Shown here: in pieces, positions 42,079 through 50,181 of the stretch | Numbering within the stretch: position 1 is the first letter of the stretch | Layout: each line of letters begins with the position of its first letter | Assembly: GCA_035606175.1 (NCBI GenBank) | Contig: DATNFW010000032.1 | Coordinates: 89,810 to 153,809 of the forward strand | DNA length: 64,000 nucleotides | Source: JASHUC01 sp035606175 | Lineage (GTDB): Bacteria; Pseudomonadota; Gammaproteobacteria; Steroidobacterales; Steroidobacteraceae | Reading direction: 5' to 3' | Translations under genes and position numbers: made by a program | Notes under the pieces: model-generated | Seen by the model: only the letters and a program-made list of their open reading frames with translations | Told to the model about the DNA's origin: nothing | The model's database searches: none

Positions 42079-43377
42079 ATGACCCAGAACACGTTCGAGC
42101 TTGGCGAGCGCGCTACAGGACGCAAGTCCGAGCTTCCCGTCCGGGCCGGGACGATCGGTCCGAGCGTAATCGACATCGCGTCGGTCTACCGGGACTACGA
42201 TGTCTTTACGTTCGACCCCGGGTTCGGGGTCACCGCCGCCTGCGAAAGCAAGATCACCTACATCGACGGCGACGCCGGCGTGCTGCTCTACCGCGGCTAT
42301 CCCGTCGAGCAACTGGCCGAGAAAAGCACTTTCATGGAGGTTTGCTATCTCGTCTTGCACGGTGAGCTGCCGAGCCGCCGACAGCTCGATGAGTTCACGG
42401 GCAGCATCCGTCATCACACGATGATCAACGAGACGCTGCTGCGGTTCTTCAACGGCTTCCACCACAACGCTCATCCGATGGCCATGGCATCTGCGGTGGT
42501 CGCCTCGCTTTCGGCGTTCTATCACGACTCGATGGACATCTATAACCCGCGCCATCGGGAGATCTTCGCGCACCGCATCGTCGCTAAAATGCCGACGATC
42601 GCAGCGGCGGCGCACAAGCACTCGCTCGGGCAGCCGTTCATCTATCCGCGCAACGATCTCGACTATTGCAGCAACATGCTGCACATGTTCTTCGCGGTGC
42701 CGTGCGAGCCGTACGAGATCGATCCGGTCGCATCCCAGGCGCTCGACCTGCTGTTCATCCTGCACGCCGACCATGAGCAGAATGCGAGCACCTCGACGGT
42801 GCGCCTCGCCGGCAGCACCGGCGCCAACCCCTATGCGGCCATCTCGGCCGGTGTCTCCGCGCTCTGGGGCCCGGCCCACGGCGGGGCGAACGAGGCCGTG
42901 CTCGCGATGCTCGAGCAGATCGGCACGGTGGAGAATATCCCGAAGTTTCTCGCGATGGCGAAGGACAAATCGAGCCACTTTCGCCTGATGGGCTTCGGTC
43001 ACCGCGTCTACAAGAACTTCGACCCGCGAGCCAAGATCATCCGCGACATGTGCCACAAGGTGCTCGCGAAGCTCGGCCGCTCGGACAATCCGCTGTTCGA
43101 GCTCGCGCTCAGGCTCGAGGAGATCGCACTCAAGGACGAGTACTTCATCTCGCGCAAGCTCTACCCGAACGTCGACTTCTACTCCGGCATCATCTACAGC
43201 GCGATCGGGATTCCGCGCTCGATGTTCACGGTGATGTTCGCCATCGCGCGCACCGTCGGCTGGGTCGCGCACTGGCAGGAGATGATCGCCGATCCGCACA
43301 TGCGCATCGGGCGCCCGCGCCAGCTCTATACCGGCCAGACACGGCGCGATTACATCGATATCGGACGGCGTCAGTAG
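42079..43377 (+). CDS. gltA: Citrate synthase
   Basis: A 432-residue type II (hexameric, NADH-sensitive class) citrate synthase, first step of the TCA cycle. FTFDPGFGVTAACESKITYIDGDAGVLLYRGYPVEQLAE is the family start. LHADHEQNASTSTVRLAGSTGANPYAAISAGVSALWGPAHGGANEAV contains the first catalytic His, GFGHRVYKNFDPRAK the second His region, and PNVDFYSGIIYSAIGIPRSMFTVMFAIARTVGW the catalytic Asp. Only a weak SD is seen. Its end overlaps the convergent gene by 7 bases. Confidence 0.97.
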   Translation: MTQNTFELGERATGRKSELPVRAGTIGPSVIDIASVYRDYDVFTFDPGFGVTAACESKITYIDGDAGVLLYRGYPVEQLAEKSTFMEVCYLVLHGELPSRRQLDEFTGSIRHHTMINETLLRFFNGFHHNAHPMAMASAVVASLSAFYHDSMDIYNPRHREIFAHRIVAKMPTIAAAAHKHSLGQPFIYPRNDLDYCSNMLHMFFAVPCEPYEIDPVASQALDLLFILHADHEQNASTSTVRLAGSTGANPYAAISAGVSALWGPAHGGANEAVLAMLEQIGTVENIPKFLAMAKDKSSHFRLMGFGHRVYKNFDPRAKIIRDMCHKVLAKLGRSDNPLFELALRLEEIALKDEYFISRKLYPNVDFYSGIIYSAIGIPRSMFTVMFAIARTVGWVAHWQEMIADPHMRIGRPRQLYTGQTRRDYIDIGRRQ

Positions 43378-43994
43378 CCGAGGAGCGCTTCGAGCTCCTC
43401 CGCATCGGCGCGGCGCATCGGCCGGCCGTCGACCGGACTTACCGGCGCCTGGCGGATGCCGTCGGCCGGAAACACCGTCGCCTCGATCGCCTCGCCGTCG
43501 AGCTCGAATCTGACTCCGGGGTATTCGAGCACGCGGTCGGCGTTCATCCGTACGCGGCGCGCGGTCACGTCGTGGCGGATCCCCTGCTCCATCAGGCTGA
43601 ACGCCACCGATTCCAGAGTATCTGCGAACAGGTGCAGCTGCACGTCCGAGTGCTCGGTCGCGGTGCCGGCGAGGACGGGCCCGACGAGCCGCGGCTCGAA
43701 GTCCTTCAGGCGGCGCATCGCGGCGAGTGCGGCGCGGCGCTGCGCGTTGAGGGAGGCTTCGTGAGAGGCGCCGCCGAACAGCCTCTGGTGCGCGACGAGC
43801 GCTTCCTCGATCTCGATGTTCTTCGGCAGCACCGCGCCGTCGGTCACGCCGAAGCGTTCGGCCGCCTTGCGCTTCGCGACGAGGAAATCGCACACGCCGT
43901 GCTCGGCCATGATGCGCGCCGCCTCCTGCGCAAGCGCGCGGCGCAGGTGATCGCTGCGCGGCTTGTCGCCGCGGCTTGCGTGCCGCCTCGGCAT
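43371..43994 (-). CDS. Conserved hypothetical protein next to mrcA
   Basis: A 207-residue soluble protein of unknown function. RHASRGDKPRSDHLRRALAQEAARIMAEHGVCDFLVAKRKAAERFG starts a helical N-terminal part. The middle segment, PRLVGPVLAGTATEHSDVQLHLFADTLESVAFSLMEQGI split across a turn, loosely recalls the G-x-SD-x-x nucleotidyltransferase loop. RADAEELEALL ends the chain. It lies 8 bases downstream of mrcA on the same strand, so it may be co-transcribed with the cell-wall gene. Confidence 0.75.
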   Translation of the reverse strand: MPRRHASRGDKPRSDHLRRALAQEAARIMAEHGVCDFLVAKRKAAERFGVTDGAVLPKNIEIEEALVAHQRLFGGASHEASLNAQRRAALAAMRRLKDFEPRLVGPVLAGTATEHSDVQLHLFADTLESVAFSLMEQGIRHDVTARRVRMNADRVLEYPGVRFELDGEAIEATVFPADGIRQAPVSPVDGRPMRRADAEELEALLGY

Positions 43995-44002
43995 GTCTCA
44001 GA

Positions 44003-46771
44003 TCAGAAGAGCGAGTCGCTGCCGGTCGTGGACCCGCCCTGAGTAGGCTGGCTCGGGTCGAGCGTCGTCGCTGCCGCCGTCGGGAGATGATTGATCATGA
44101 AGGTCTCCAGGATCGCGTTCGGATTCTCGGCGCTCGCGAGCACGCCGGTTTCCGGCGAGATCCGCAGCGTCACGAGCCCGCTCGGCATCGGGCGGCTGCG
44201 CTCCGGAACATCCTGCAGCGCATGGTGCATGAAATCGACCCAGATCGGCAGGGCCGTGCGCGCGCCCTCCTCCGTCTCTCCCAAAGAGCGCTCCTGGTCG
44301 TACCCGACCCACACGGTTGTCACGATATCGGGCGTGAAGCCGTTGAACCACGCATCGCGGGATTCGTTCGTGGTGCCGGTTTTGCCGGCGAGATCGCTGC
44401 GATGCAGGACGAGCGCGCGCTGCCCGGTGCCGTGCTTGATCACATCCGCCATCATGTTCGTCATCAGCCAGTCATTTTGCGGGCTGATCACCCTCCCGGC
44501 GAGCTGGCTCGCGGGCAGATCGCAGGGGCCGCCGCGAAGCGCATCGACCGCCGCGAGCGTCGCGGCGGGGGTCGCGCCCTGAGGCAGGATCACGGAGGAG
44601 GCGGCAGCGCTCGACCCGCTTGCGCCCGGCTGCGATGCGGGCAGCGTGGGCGCCTGCGGGGCGCCGGCCGCGGGCGCGGTGGCGGCGGGCGGAACGGGGG
44701 ACGGGGCGTTTTTGGCGGGCGGGCCCGGCGGCGGTACGCCTGCCGATGGCGGCGTTCGTGCGCTCGTCAGCTGTAGTCCGGCTGCGGCACCGGGCGGTTG
44801 CGTGCCGTTCGTACCGGCCGGGGACTCGCACTGCGCGCTTGCGATGCGCGGCGTCGCCTGCCACACGACCTTGCCGTCGTGATCGACAATCTTGTCGATG
44901 AAATACGGCTCGATGCGGAATCCCCCATTCGCGAATGTCGCATACGCGGAGGCGAGCTCGAGCGGTGTGACCGCGAGCGTGCCGAGCGCTAGCGTCAAAT
45001 TCTGCGGCATGTCCTCGCGTGGGAAGCCGAAGCGCGTCGCATAGTCGATGGCGTATTTGATTCCCATCTGCCGCAGCAGGCGGATCGAGGCGAGATTGCG
45101 CGACCAGATGAGCGCCTCGCGCATTCTGATCGGGCCGCGGAAGTCGTGATGAGAATTCTCCGGCCGCCACACCTGCTCGAGGCTCGGATCGTCCATCACG
45201 ATCGGCGCATCGAGCAGCATGGAAGCCGGCGTGAATCCGTCATCGAGCGCGGCCGAGTAATAGAACGGCTTGAAACCCGAGCCCGGCTGACGACGGGCCT
45301 GTACCGCGCGGTTGTAGTTGTTCGTGAAGAAATCGAACCCGCCGACGAGCGCTGCGACGCCGCCGTCGGTCGGGTCGAGCGAAACGAGCGCGGCCTGCGC
45401 CGCGGGTACTTGTGCGAGCTCGAGATCGGTCCCGCCGGGTGCCGACGCCGAGTCTGCCGGTGAGCCGGACTGCGTATCCTTCGCGAGCGGCTGCCCGGTC
45501 GCGGTGGCATCGAGATCGCCGCGATCCGCCACATAGATCACATCACCGCGCGCGATCACGTCGGCGGCGTTCTTGGGAGCAGGGCCGGGCGAGCTGCCGT
45601 TGCGCGCCGGCCGCGCCCAATCGAGCCCGTCCCAACCGAGCATCTCGAAGCCCGTGCCCTTCACATACACGCGCGCCGAGCGATCGCCCACGGACACGAC
45701 GAGCGCGGGCTCGAGCGGTCCAACGGAGGGATAGCGGTCGAGGGCGTCCTCGAGGTCGTCGGCCTCGGGCGCGGCGGCAATCTCGACGTGCCCCGAAGGT
45801 CCGCGATAGCCATAGCGGCGGTCGTAGTCGATGAGACCCGAGTGCACCGCGCGATCGGCCGCGGCTTGCAGGCGGCTGTCGATCGTCGTGTACACCTCGT
45901 AGCCCGCAGTCTCGGCGCGCGGCCCGAAACGCCGCAGCATCTGCTGGCGGACCATCTCCCCGATGTAAGCGGCCTCCACTTCGTATGGCGGCCCATGCTC
46001 GCTCGCATCGATCGGCGCGGCATTCGCCGCGGCGGCCTCAACGGGCGTGATGTAGCGAAGATCGCGCATCCGGCGCAGCACATAAGAGCGGCGCGCTTGC
46101 GCGAGGTGCGGGTTGATGATCGGGTCGTAGCGCGAGGGCAGCTGAGGAAGGCCCGCGAGCGTTGCGACCTGCGCGAGCGAGAGCTCATCGAGTGACTTGC
46201 CGAAGTAGGTCTGCGCCGCCGCCGCCACACCGTACGCCCGCTCGCCGAAGAAGATCACGTTCAAATAGAGCCCGAAGATCTGCTCCTTCGAGAAGGCGTG
46301 CTCCATGCGGTAGGTGAGGAAAGCCTCCTCGAGCTTGCGCCGCCAGGTCTTGTCGAGCGTGAGGAACATGTTGCGCGCGGCCTGCTGCGTGATGGTGCTC
46401 GCGCCCTGCGCTTTCAGCTGACCGGAGGTCACATCGACGGTGATGGCGCGCAGCAGACCGAGATAGTCGAAGCCATGATGCTGAAAGAAGCGATCGTCTT
46501 CGGCCGCGAGGAACGCTTCCTTGACGATCTGCGGAATCTGCTCGTAGCGCACGGGGATGCGGCGCTCCTCGCCGATCTGGGCAATCAGCGCCCCGTCGCG
46601 CGTGTACACCCTGAGAGGCACCTGCAGCTCGACACTGCGCATCGACTCGATCGAGGGGAGCGATGGCTCGAGGTACACATAGCAGGCGGAGAGGCCGACG
46701 ATCGCGAAAAGTGCGAGCAGCGTCACACTTCCCGCGGCGAGGAGCAGCAGCCGAAAGGTCTTGCGTTTCAC
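44003..46771 (-). CDS. mrcA: Penicillin-binding protein 1A (bifunctional peptidoglycan synthase)
   Basis: A 922-residue class A PBP. After one N-terminal membrane helix, the GT51 glycosyltransferase has AEDDRFFQHHGFDYLGLLRA (catalytic Glu) and GASTITQQAARN. An OB-like insert follows. The transpeptidase has the SxxK site in GSGFKPFYY, SRN in IWSRNLASIR, and KTGTTNE. A Pro/Ala/Gly-rich insert of roughly 100 residues separates the SRN and KTG parts. The protein polymerises glycan strands and cross-links them in the periplasm. Divergent from pilM, an arrangement conserved in many gammaproteobacteria. Confidence 0.96.
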   Translation of the reverse strand: MKRKTFRLLLLAAGSVTLLALFAIVGLSACYVYLEPSLPSIESMRSVELQVPLRVYTRDGALIAQIGEERRIPVRYEQIPQIVKEAFLAAEDDRFFQHHGFDYLGLLRAITVDVTSGQLKAQGASTITQQAARNMFLTLDKTWRRKLEEAFLTYRMEHAFSKEQIFGLYLNVIFFGERAYGVAAAAQTYFGKSLDELSLAQVATLAGLPQLPSRYDPIINPHLAQARRSYVLRRMRDLRYITPVEAAAANAAPIDASEHGPPYEVEAAYIGEMVRQQMLRRFGPRAETAGYEVYTTIDSRLQAAADRAVHSGLIDYDRRYGYRGPSGHVEIAAAPEADDLEDALDRYPSVGPLEPALVVSVGDRSARVYVKGTGFEMLGWDGLDWARPARNGSSPGPAPKNAADVIARGDVIYVADRGDLDATATGQPLAKDTQSGSPADSASAPGGTDLELAQVPAAQAALVSLDPTDGGVAALVGGFDFFTNNYNRAVQARRQPGSGFKPFYYSAALDDGFTPASMLLDAPIVMDDPSLEQVWRPENSHHDFRGPIRMREALIWSRNLASIRLLRQMGIKYAIDYATRFGFPREDMPQNLTLALGTLAVTPLELASAYATFANGGFRIEPYFIDKIVDHDGKVVWQATPRIASAQCESPAGTNGTQPPGAAAGLQLTSARTPPSAGVPPPGPPAKNAPSPVPPAATAPAAGAPQAPTLPASQPGASGSSAAASSVILPQGATPAATLAAVDALRGGPCDLPASQLAGRVISPQNDWLMTNMMADVIKHGTGQRALVLHRSDLAGKTGTTNESRDAWFNGFTPDIVTTVWVGYDQERSLGETEEGARTALPIWVDFMHHALQDVPERSRPMPSGLVTLRISPETGVLASAENPNAILETFMINHLPTAAATTLDPSQPTQGGSTTGSDSLF

Positions 46772-46810
46772 AGAACCCGTCCGTACTTCACAGAACCATC
46801 GTCCATCTGC

Positions 46811-46839
46811 TTGCGCGGGTTTGAGCCGCTATGCATAGT
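46811..46839 (+). promoter_or_regulatory. Possible promoter of the riboswitch leader
   Basis: TTGCGC (46811-46816), 17 bases, CATAGT (46834-46839). The -10 matches TATAAT at four of six positions and the -35 is weak. A start near 46846 would put the riboswitch aptamer at the very 5' end of the transcript, as is usual. Confidence 0.35.
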
Positions 46840-46840
46840 A

Positions 46841-46938
46841 GCTCGCGACGACAGGGCAAACTCACCGAAAGGTGGGGACGCAAAGCCTCCGGTCTACGGG
46901 CGTTGAGCGCCTAGGACAGCGGGGTTGCCGGCGCGAAC
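46841..46938 (+). promoter_or_regulatory. Cyclic di-GMP riboswitch, class I (GEMM-I)
   Basis: The sequence follows the GEMM-I aptamer almost base for base. Closing stem TCGCG (46843-46847) pairs with CGCGA (46932-46936). ACAGGGCAAA comes next, then hairpin P2 CTCACC-GAAA-GGTGGG (46861-46876) with its GNRA tetraloop, then GACGCAAAGCCTCCGG. Hairpin P3 has stem GGGCG/CGCCT (46898-46912), and AGCGGGGTTGCC follows. The base equivalent to G20 of the Vibrio Vc2 aptamer is G (46855), as in c-di-GMP binders; cGAMP-preferring relatives have A. The intercalating A47 equivalent is A46882. It lies in the mrcA-pilM gap on the pilM strand, about 345 bases before pilM. Whether ligand raises or lowers expression cannot be read off. 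Confidence 0.92.
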
Positions 46939-47283
46939 CTTAAACCATCCCTCCGCCCTCGGCCATGACGTGCGCCGCGGTGCCGGCGGTGGAATGGCGA
47001 GATAGCGAACGCGCCGTACCTCTCTCTCCCGCTCGCACGCGGCGTGCCTCGGCTTTGCCTCTCCAGCGATTGCTTGGACCAGGCGCAGCGACAAACGTTG
47101 ACTCACCTCGGCGCCCCTTGTGGCGCCACAGCGACGGGCATCGGGCTCGGCGGCTCCGCTCGCGCCATCGGCTCAATCCGTGAGACCCCTCACGTCCAAT
47201 TTGACATTGCGCTGCTATATAGTGCCCCCCAACCTCGGACCGGGTGGTCGGTTTTGGGCGTAAGCCACTGAGAAGGAAGAAAA
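46939..47283 (+). other. Long leader between the riboswitch and pilM
   Basis: This 345-base stretch has no convincing gene. It contains an inverted repeat GGCGCC-N6-GGCGCC (47110-47127), which could be part of an expression platform, and an AT-rich element TTGACA (47201-47206) and TATAGT (47218-47223). The 11-base spacing of that element is too short for an ordinary sigma70 promoter. AGAAGGAAG just before pilM is the ribosome-binding site. Confidence 0.5.
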
Positions 47284-48348
47284 ATGTTCCTACTTCAGCG
47301 CAAATATCGCCCGCTTCTCGGTCTTGATATAACGACGTCGTCCGTGAAGCTCATCGAGCTCGCGATGGCGGGCGGGCAGTATCGGGTCGAGGCGTACGCT
47401 GCCGAGCCGACGCCTCAGAACGCGATCAACGAGAAAGCGATCGTCGACGCCGAGGCCGTCGGTGAGGCGGTCCGGCGAGCGGTCAAGCGCTCCGGCGCCC
47501 GCAGTCGCGAAGTCGCGATCGCGATCAGCGGCGATGCCGCGATTACCAAAGTCATTCAGATGCCGCGCAGCCTGCGATCGGCCGACCTCGAGGCACAGGT
47601 CGAGATGCAGGCCGATCAGTACATCCCCTTCCCGATGGACGAGGTGAGCTACGACTTCGAGGTGCTCGGCCCGTCGGAGAAGGACCCCGATACGAGCGAT
47701 GTACTGCTCGTCGCGACCCGCACGGAGAACGTCGATCAGCGCCAGGCCGCGGTGAGCGCGGCCGGGCTCACCGCGAAGATCGTCGACGTCGAGGCGTTCG
47801 CCCTCGAGAACGCGTGCAAGCTCATGACGCATCAAATGACCGACGGCGGCATCGATCGCACGATCGCCGTGGCGGATTTCGGCGCGAGCAGTACGACGTT
47901 CAGCGTGTTGAAGAACCTGAAAGTGGTGTACACGCGCGATTTCGCCTTCGGAGGGCAGCAGCTCACCGAGGAGATCATGCGCACCTACGGACTGTCGATG
48001 GAGGAGGCCGGACGCGCGAAGAAAGAAGGCGGGCTGCCGGGGAACTTTCAAACCGAAGTTCTCGACCCCTTCATCGACGACATGACTCAGCAGGTGAGCC
48101 GCTCGCTGCAGTTCTACCTCGCCTCGGGCTCAGGGCGCGAGCAGCCGGAGAAGATTCTCGTCTGCGGCGGCTGCGCGAACATCCCGGGCGTTGCGGAGGT
48201 GATCGCGAGCCGCGTCGGGATTGCAGCCGAGCGCGGCGACCCGCTCGGGCAGATGCGGCTCTCCTCGCGAGCCAAGGCGCAGGCGGTCCAGCGCGACGCC
48301 ACGGCGCTCCTCACGGCCTGCGGGCTCGCGCTACGGAGCTTCGACTGA
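47284..48348 (+). CDS. pilM: Type IV pilus assembly protein PilM
   Basis: A 354-residue actin-like ATPase of the pilus inner-membrane alignment complex. PLLGLDITTSSVKLIELA is the FtsA/actin phosphate-1 segment, VADFGASSTTFSVL phosphate-2, and ILVCGGCANIPGVAEVI the adenosine motif. PilM binds the cytoplasmic tail of PilN (INLLPWR). A strong GGAAG SD precedes the ATG. First gene of pilMNOPQ, downstream of the c-di-GMP riboswitch. Two bases separate it from pilN. Confidence 0.96.
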   Translation: MFLLQRKYRPLLGLDITTSSVKLIELAMAGGQYRVEAYAAEPTPQNAINEKAIVDAEAVGEAVRRAVKRSGARSREVAIAISGDAAITKVIQMPRSLRSADLEAQVEMQADQYIPFPMDEVSYDFEVLGPSEKDPDTSDVLLVATRTENVDQRQAAVSAAGLTAKIVDVEAFALENACKLMTHQMTDGGIDRTIAVADFGASSTTFSVLKNLKVVYTRDFAFGGQQLTEEIMRTYGLSMEEAGRAKKEGGLPGNFQTEVLDPFIDDMTQQVSRSLQFYLASGSGREQPEKILVCGGCANIPGVAEVIASRVGIAAERGDPLGQMRLSSRAKAQAVQRDATALLTACGLALRSFD

Positions 48349-48349
48349 C

Positions 48350-48961
48350 ATGCCGCGCATAAACCTACTTCCCTGGCGCGAAGCCGAGCGGCGCGAGCGC
48401 AAGCTCCATTTCACACTCGCGCTCGGTGCGGCGACGCTCGCAGCCGTGGCGCTCACGTTCGTCGCCTACCTCACCATGGACTCGATGGTGAGCGCACAGC
48501 AGCGGCGCAACAACGTGCTGCGCGCGCAGATCAAGATCCTCGACAAGGAGATCGAGGAGATCAACAGCCTCGAGAACGACAAGCAGCGCTTCATCGCGCG
48601 CATGGACATCATCGAGAAGCTGCAGCGCTCGCGCCCCGAGATCGTGCACCTGTTCGACACGATCGTGCGCACGCTTCCGGACGGGGTGTATCTCACGAGC
48701 ATCAAAGAATCGGGCATGCACATCAAATTCGAGGGCATCGCGCAGTCGAGCACGCGCGTCTCCTCTTTCATGCGCAACATCGACTCCTCCGAGTGGCTCA
48801 AGAATCCGGCGCTCGAGGTGGTCGAGTCGAAGAAGGGCGACGGCCTCGGCTCGAGCTTCGTTCTCGATGCGGAACAGGTGAGCCACGCAGGCAGCATCGA
48901 TGATCCCGGCAAGCCCACCGGCCCGCTGAGGCGCGTCGCGCGCCGGGAGGACACGCGGTGA
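48350..48961 (+). CDS. pilN: Type IV pilus assembly protein PilN
   Basis: A 203-residue inner-membrane protein. MPRINLLPWREAERRERK is the PilM-binding motif. One helix (LALGAATLAAVALTFVAYLTM, about residues 24-44) is followed by a coiled coil (QRRNNVLRAQIKILDKEIEEIN) and a ferredoxin-like periplasmic domain that pairs with PilO. Its TGA overlaps the GTG of pilO as GTGA. Confidence 0.95.
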   Translation: MPRINLLPWREAERRERKLHFTLALGAATLAAVALTFVAYLTMDSMVSAQQRRNNVLRAQIKILDKEIEEINSLENDKQRFIARMDIIEKLQRSRPEIVHLFDTIVRTLPDGVYLTSIKESGMHIKFEGIAQSSTRVSSFMRNIDSSEWLKNPALEVVESKKGDGLGSSFVLDAEQVSHAGSIDDPGKPTGPLRRVARREDTR

Positions 48962-49608
48962 ACGCTTTCATCGAGGAGCTGCGCTCGCTCGACCCGCGCG
49001 ATCCGGGGCGCTGGCCGCTCGCCGTGCGCGCCGGAGCCGTCGGGGTCTGGCTCGTGGTGCTCACGGTGTTCCTCACGTACATGTTCGTCTGGCAGGACGA
49101 GCGCCCGGAGCTCGATCGCTTTCAACAGGACGAGCAGAAGCTGCGCCAGGAGTTCAGGACCAAGCACTCGAAGGCGGTGAACCTGCAGGTCTACAAGCAG
49201 CAGCTGCAGGACATCGAGCGCTCCTTCGGCGCGCTGCTGCGGCAGCTCCCGGGCAAGACGGAAGTGCCGAATCTGCTCGTCGACATCTCCCAGACCGGGC
49301 TCGCGGCCGGCCTGCAGCAGAAGCTCTTTCAGCAGGGTCCGGAGGTGAAGAAGGACTTCTATGCCGAGCAGTCCTTCAAGCTGCGCTTCACCGGGACCTT
49401 CCACCAGTTCGGCCAGTTCGTGAGCGGGATCGCCGCTTTGCCGCGGATCGTCACGCTGCATGACATCGACATCAAGCCGCTCTCCAAGGACGGATACGAC
49501 AACCTGAGCCTCGATGTGACCGCGAAGACGTACCGCTATCTCGATGAGGATGAGATGGCGGCGGAACGCAAGGAGGAGAAGAAGGCGCGGGGTCCGCGGC
49601 GCCACTGA
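48958..49608 (+). CDS. pilO: Type IV pilus assembly protein PilO
   Basis: A 216-residue partner of PilN. One N-terminal helix (VGVWLVVLTVFLTYMFVW), a coiled-coil segment (QQDEQKLRQEFRTKHSKAVNLQVYKQQLQDIE) and a periplasmic domain (FYAEQSFKLRFTGTFHQFGQFVSGIAALPRIVTLHDIDI). PilN-PilO links the cytoplasmic motor platform with PilP and the secretin. The start is GTG 48958, coupled to pilN. Confidence 0.95.
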   Translation: MNAFIEELRSLDPRDPGRWPLAVRAGAVGVWLVVLTVFLTYMFVWQDERPELDRFQQDEQKLRQEFRTKHSKAVNLQVYKQQLQDIERSFGALLRQLPGKTEVPNLLVDISQTGLAAGLQQKLFQQGPEVKKDFYAEQSFKLRFTGTFHQFGQFVSGIAALPRIVTLHDIDIKPLSKDGYDNLSLDVTAKTYRYLDEDEMAAERKEEKKARGPRRH

Positions 49609-49620
49609 GGCGCGGTTGCC

Positions 49621-50151
49621 ATGAACGGGGTGGTCCACTCAATGAAGAAGCCATGTGCGTTGCTTGCAGGGCTCGCCTGCCTGGCCTCCCTGCTGCTCGG
49701 TGCCTGCTCGAGCGCGGACGACGACTTGCAGAGCTTCATCACCGAGGTCAAGCACGAGGGCGGCGGACGCGTCGAGCCGTTGCCTGAGGTGAAGCCCTAC
49801 CAGGCCTTCATCTATTCGGCATCGAATCTGCGCTCCCCGTTCGTTCCGAGCGCGCCGAGCGGCAGCGGCTCGACGCTGCACCCGGACAACAAGCGCAATC
49901 GCGAGTTCCTCGAGCAGTTCCCGCTCGATACGCTGAAGATGGTCGGCACGCTGAAATTCGGCGGCAAGACCTACGGGCTGATCCAGACGCGCGACGGCCT
50001 GGTCAATCGCGTGCTGCCCGGCAACTACCTCGGGCAGAGCGACGGCCGGATCACCGAGATCACGCCCTCGAAGATCTATATACGCGAGATCGTTCCCGAC
50101 GGCGCGGGCGGCTATATCGAGCGCCCCGCCGCGATCGCACTCAACAACTAG
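49621..50151 (+). CDS. pilP: Type IV pilus lipoprotein PilP
   Basis: A 176-residue periplasmic lipoprotein that bridges PilNO and PilQ. A lipobox LLLGAC follows a short signal, and the HR domain is PLDTLKMVGTLKFGGKTYGLIQTRDGLVNRVLPGNYLGQSDGRITEI. The ATG at 49621 has GAGG ten bases upstream; the in-frame ATG at 49642 (MKKPCALLAG) gives a more usual signal peptide and may be the real start. Confidence 0.94.
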   Translation: MNGVVHSMKKPCALLAGLACLASLLLGACSSADDDLQSFITEVKHEGGGRVEPLPEVKPYQAFIYSASNLRSPFVPSAPSGSGSTLHPDNKRNREFLEQFPLDTLKMVGTLKFGGKTYGLIQTRDGLVNRVLPGNYLGQSDGRITEITPSKIYIREIVPDGAGGYIERPAAIALNN

Positions 50152-50181
50152 CGGAACGGCCTTAAGGGAGTCCCCCGACCC

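Noticed and set aside
46965..47183. 72-codon plus-strand open frame in the pilM leader
   Set aside because: No ribosome-binding site, Arg/Pro-rich random composition, and it lies in a riboswitch leader.
47201..47223. TTGACA and TATAGT before pilM as a sigma70 promoter
   Set aside because: The two elements are separated by only 11 bases, far from the 16-18 needed, and no better pair was found there.
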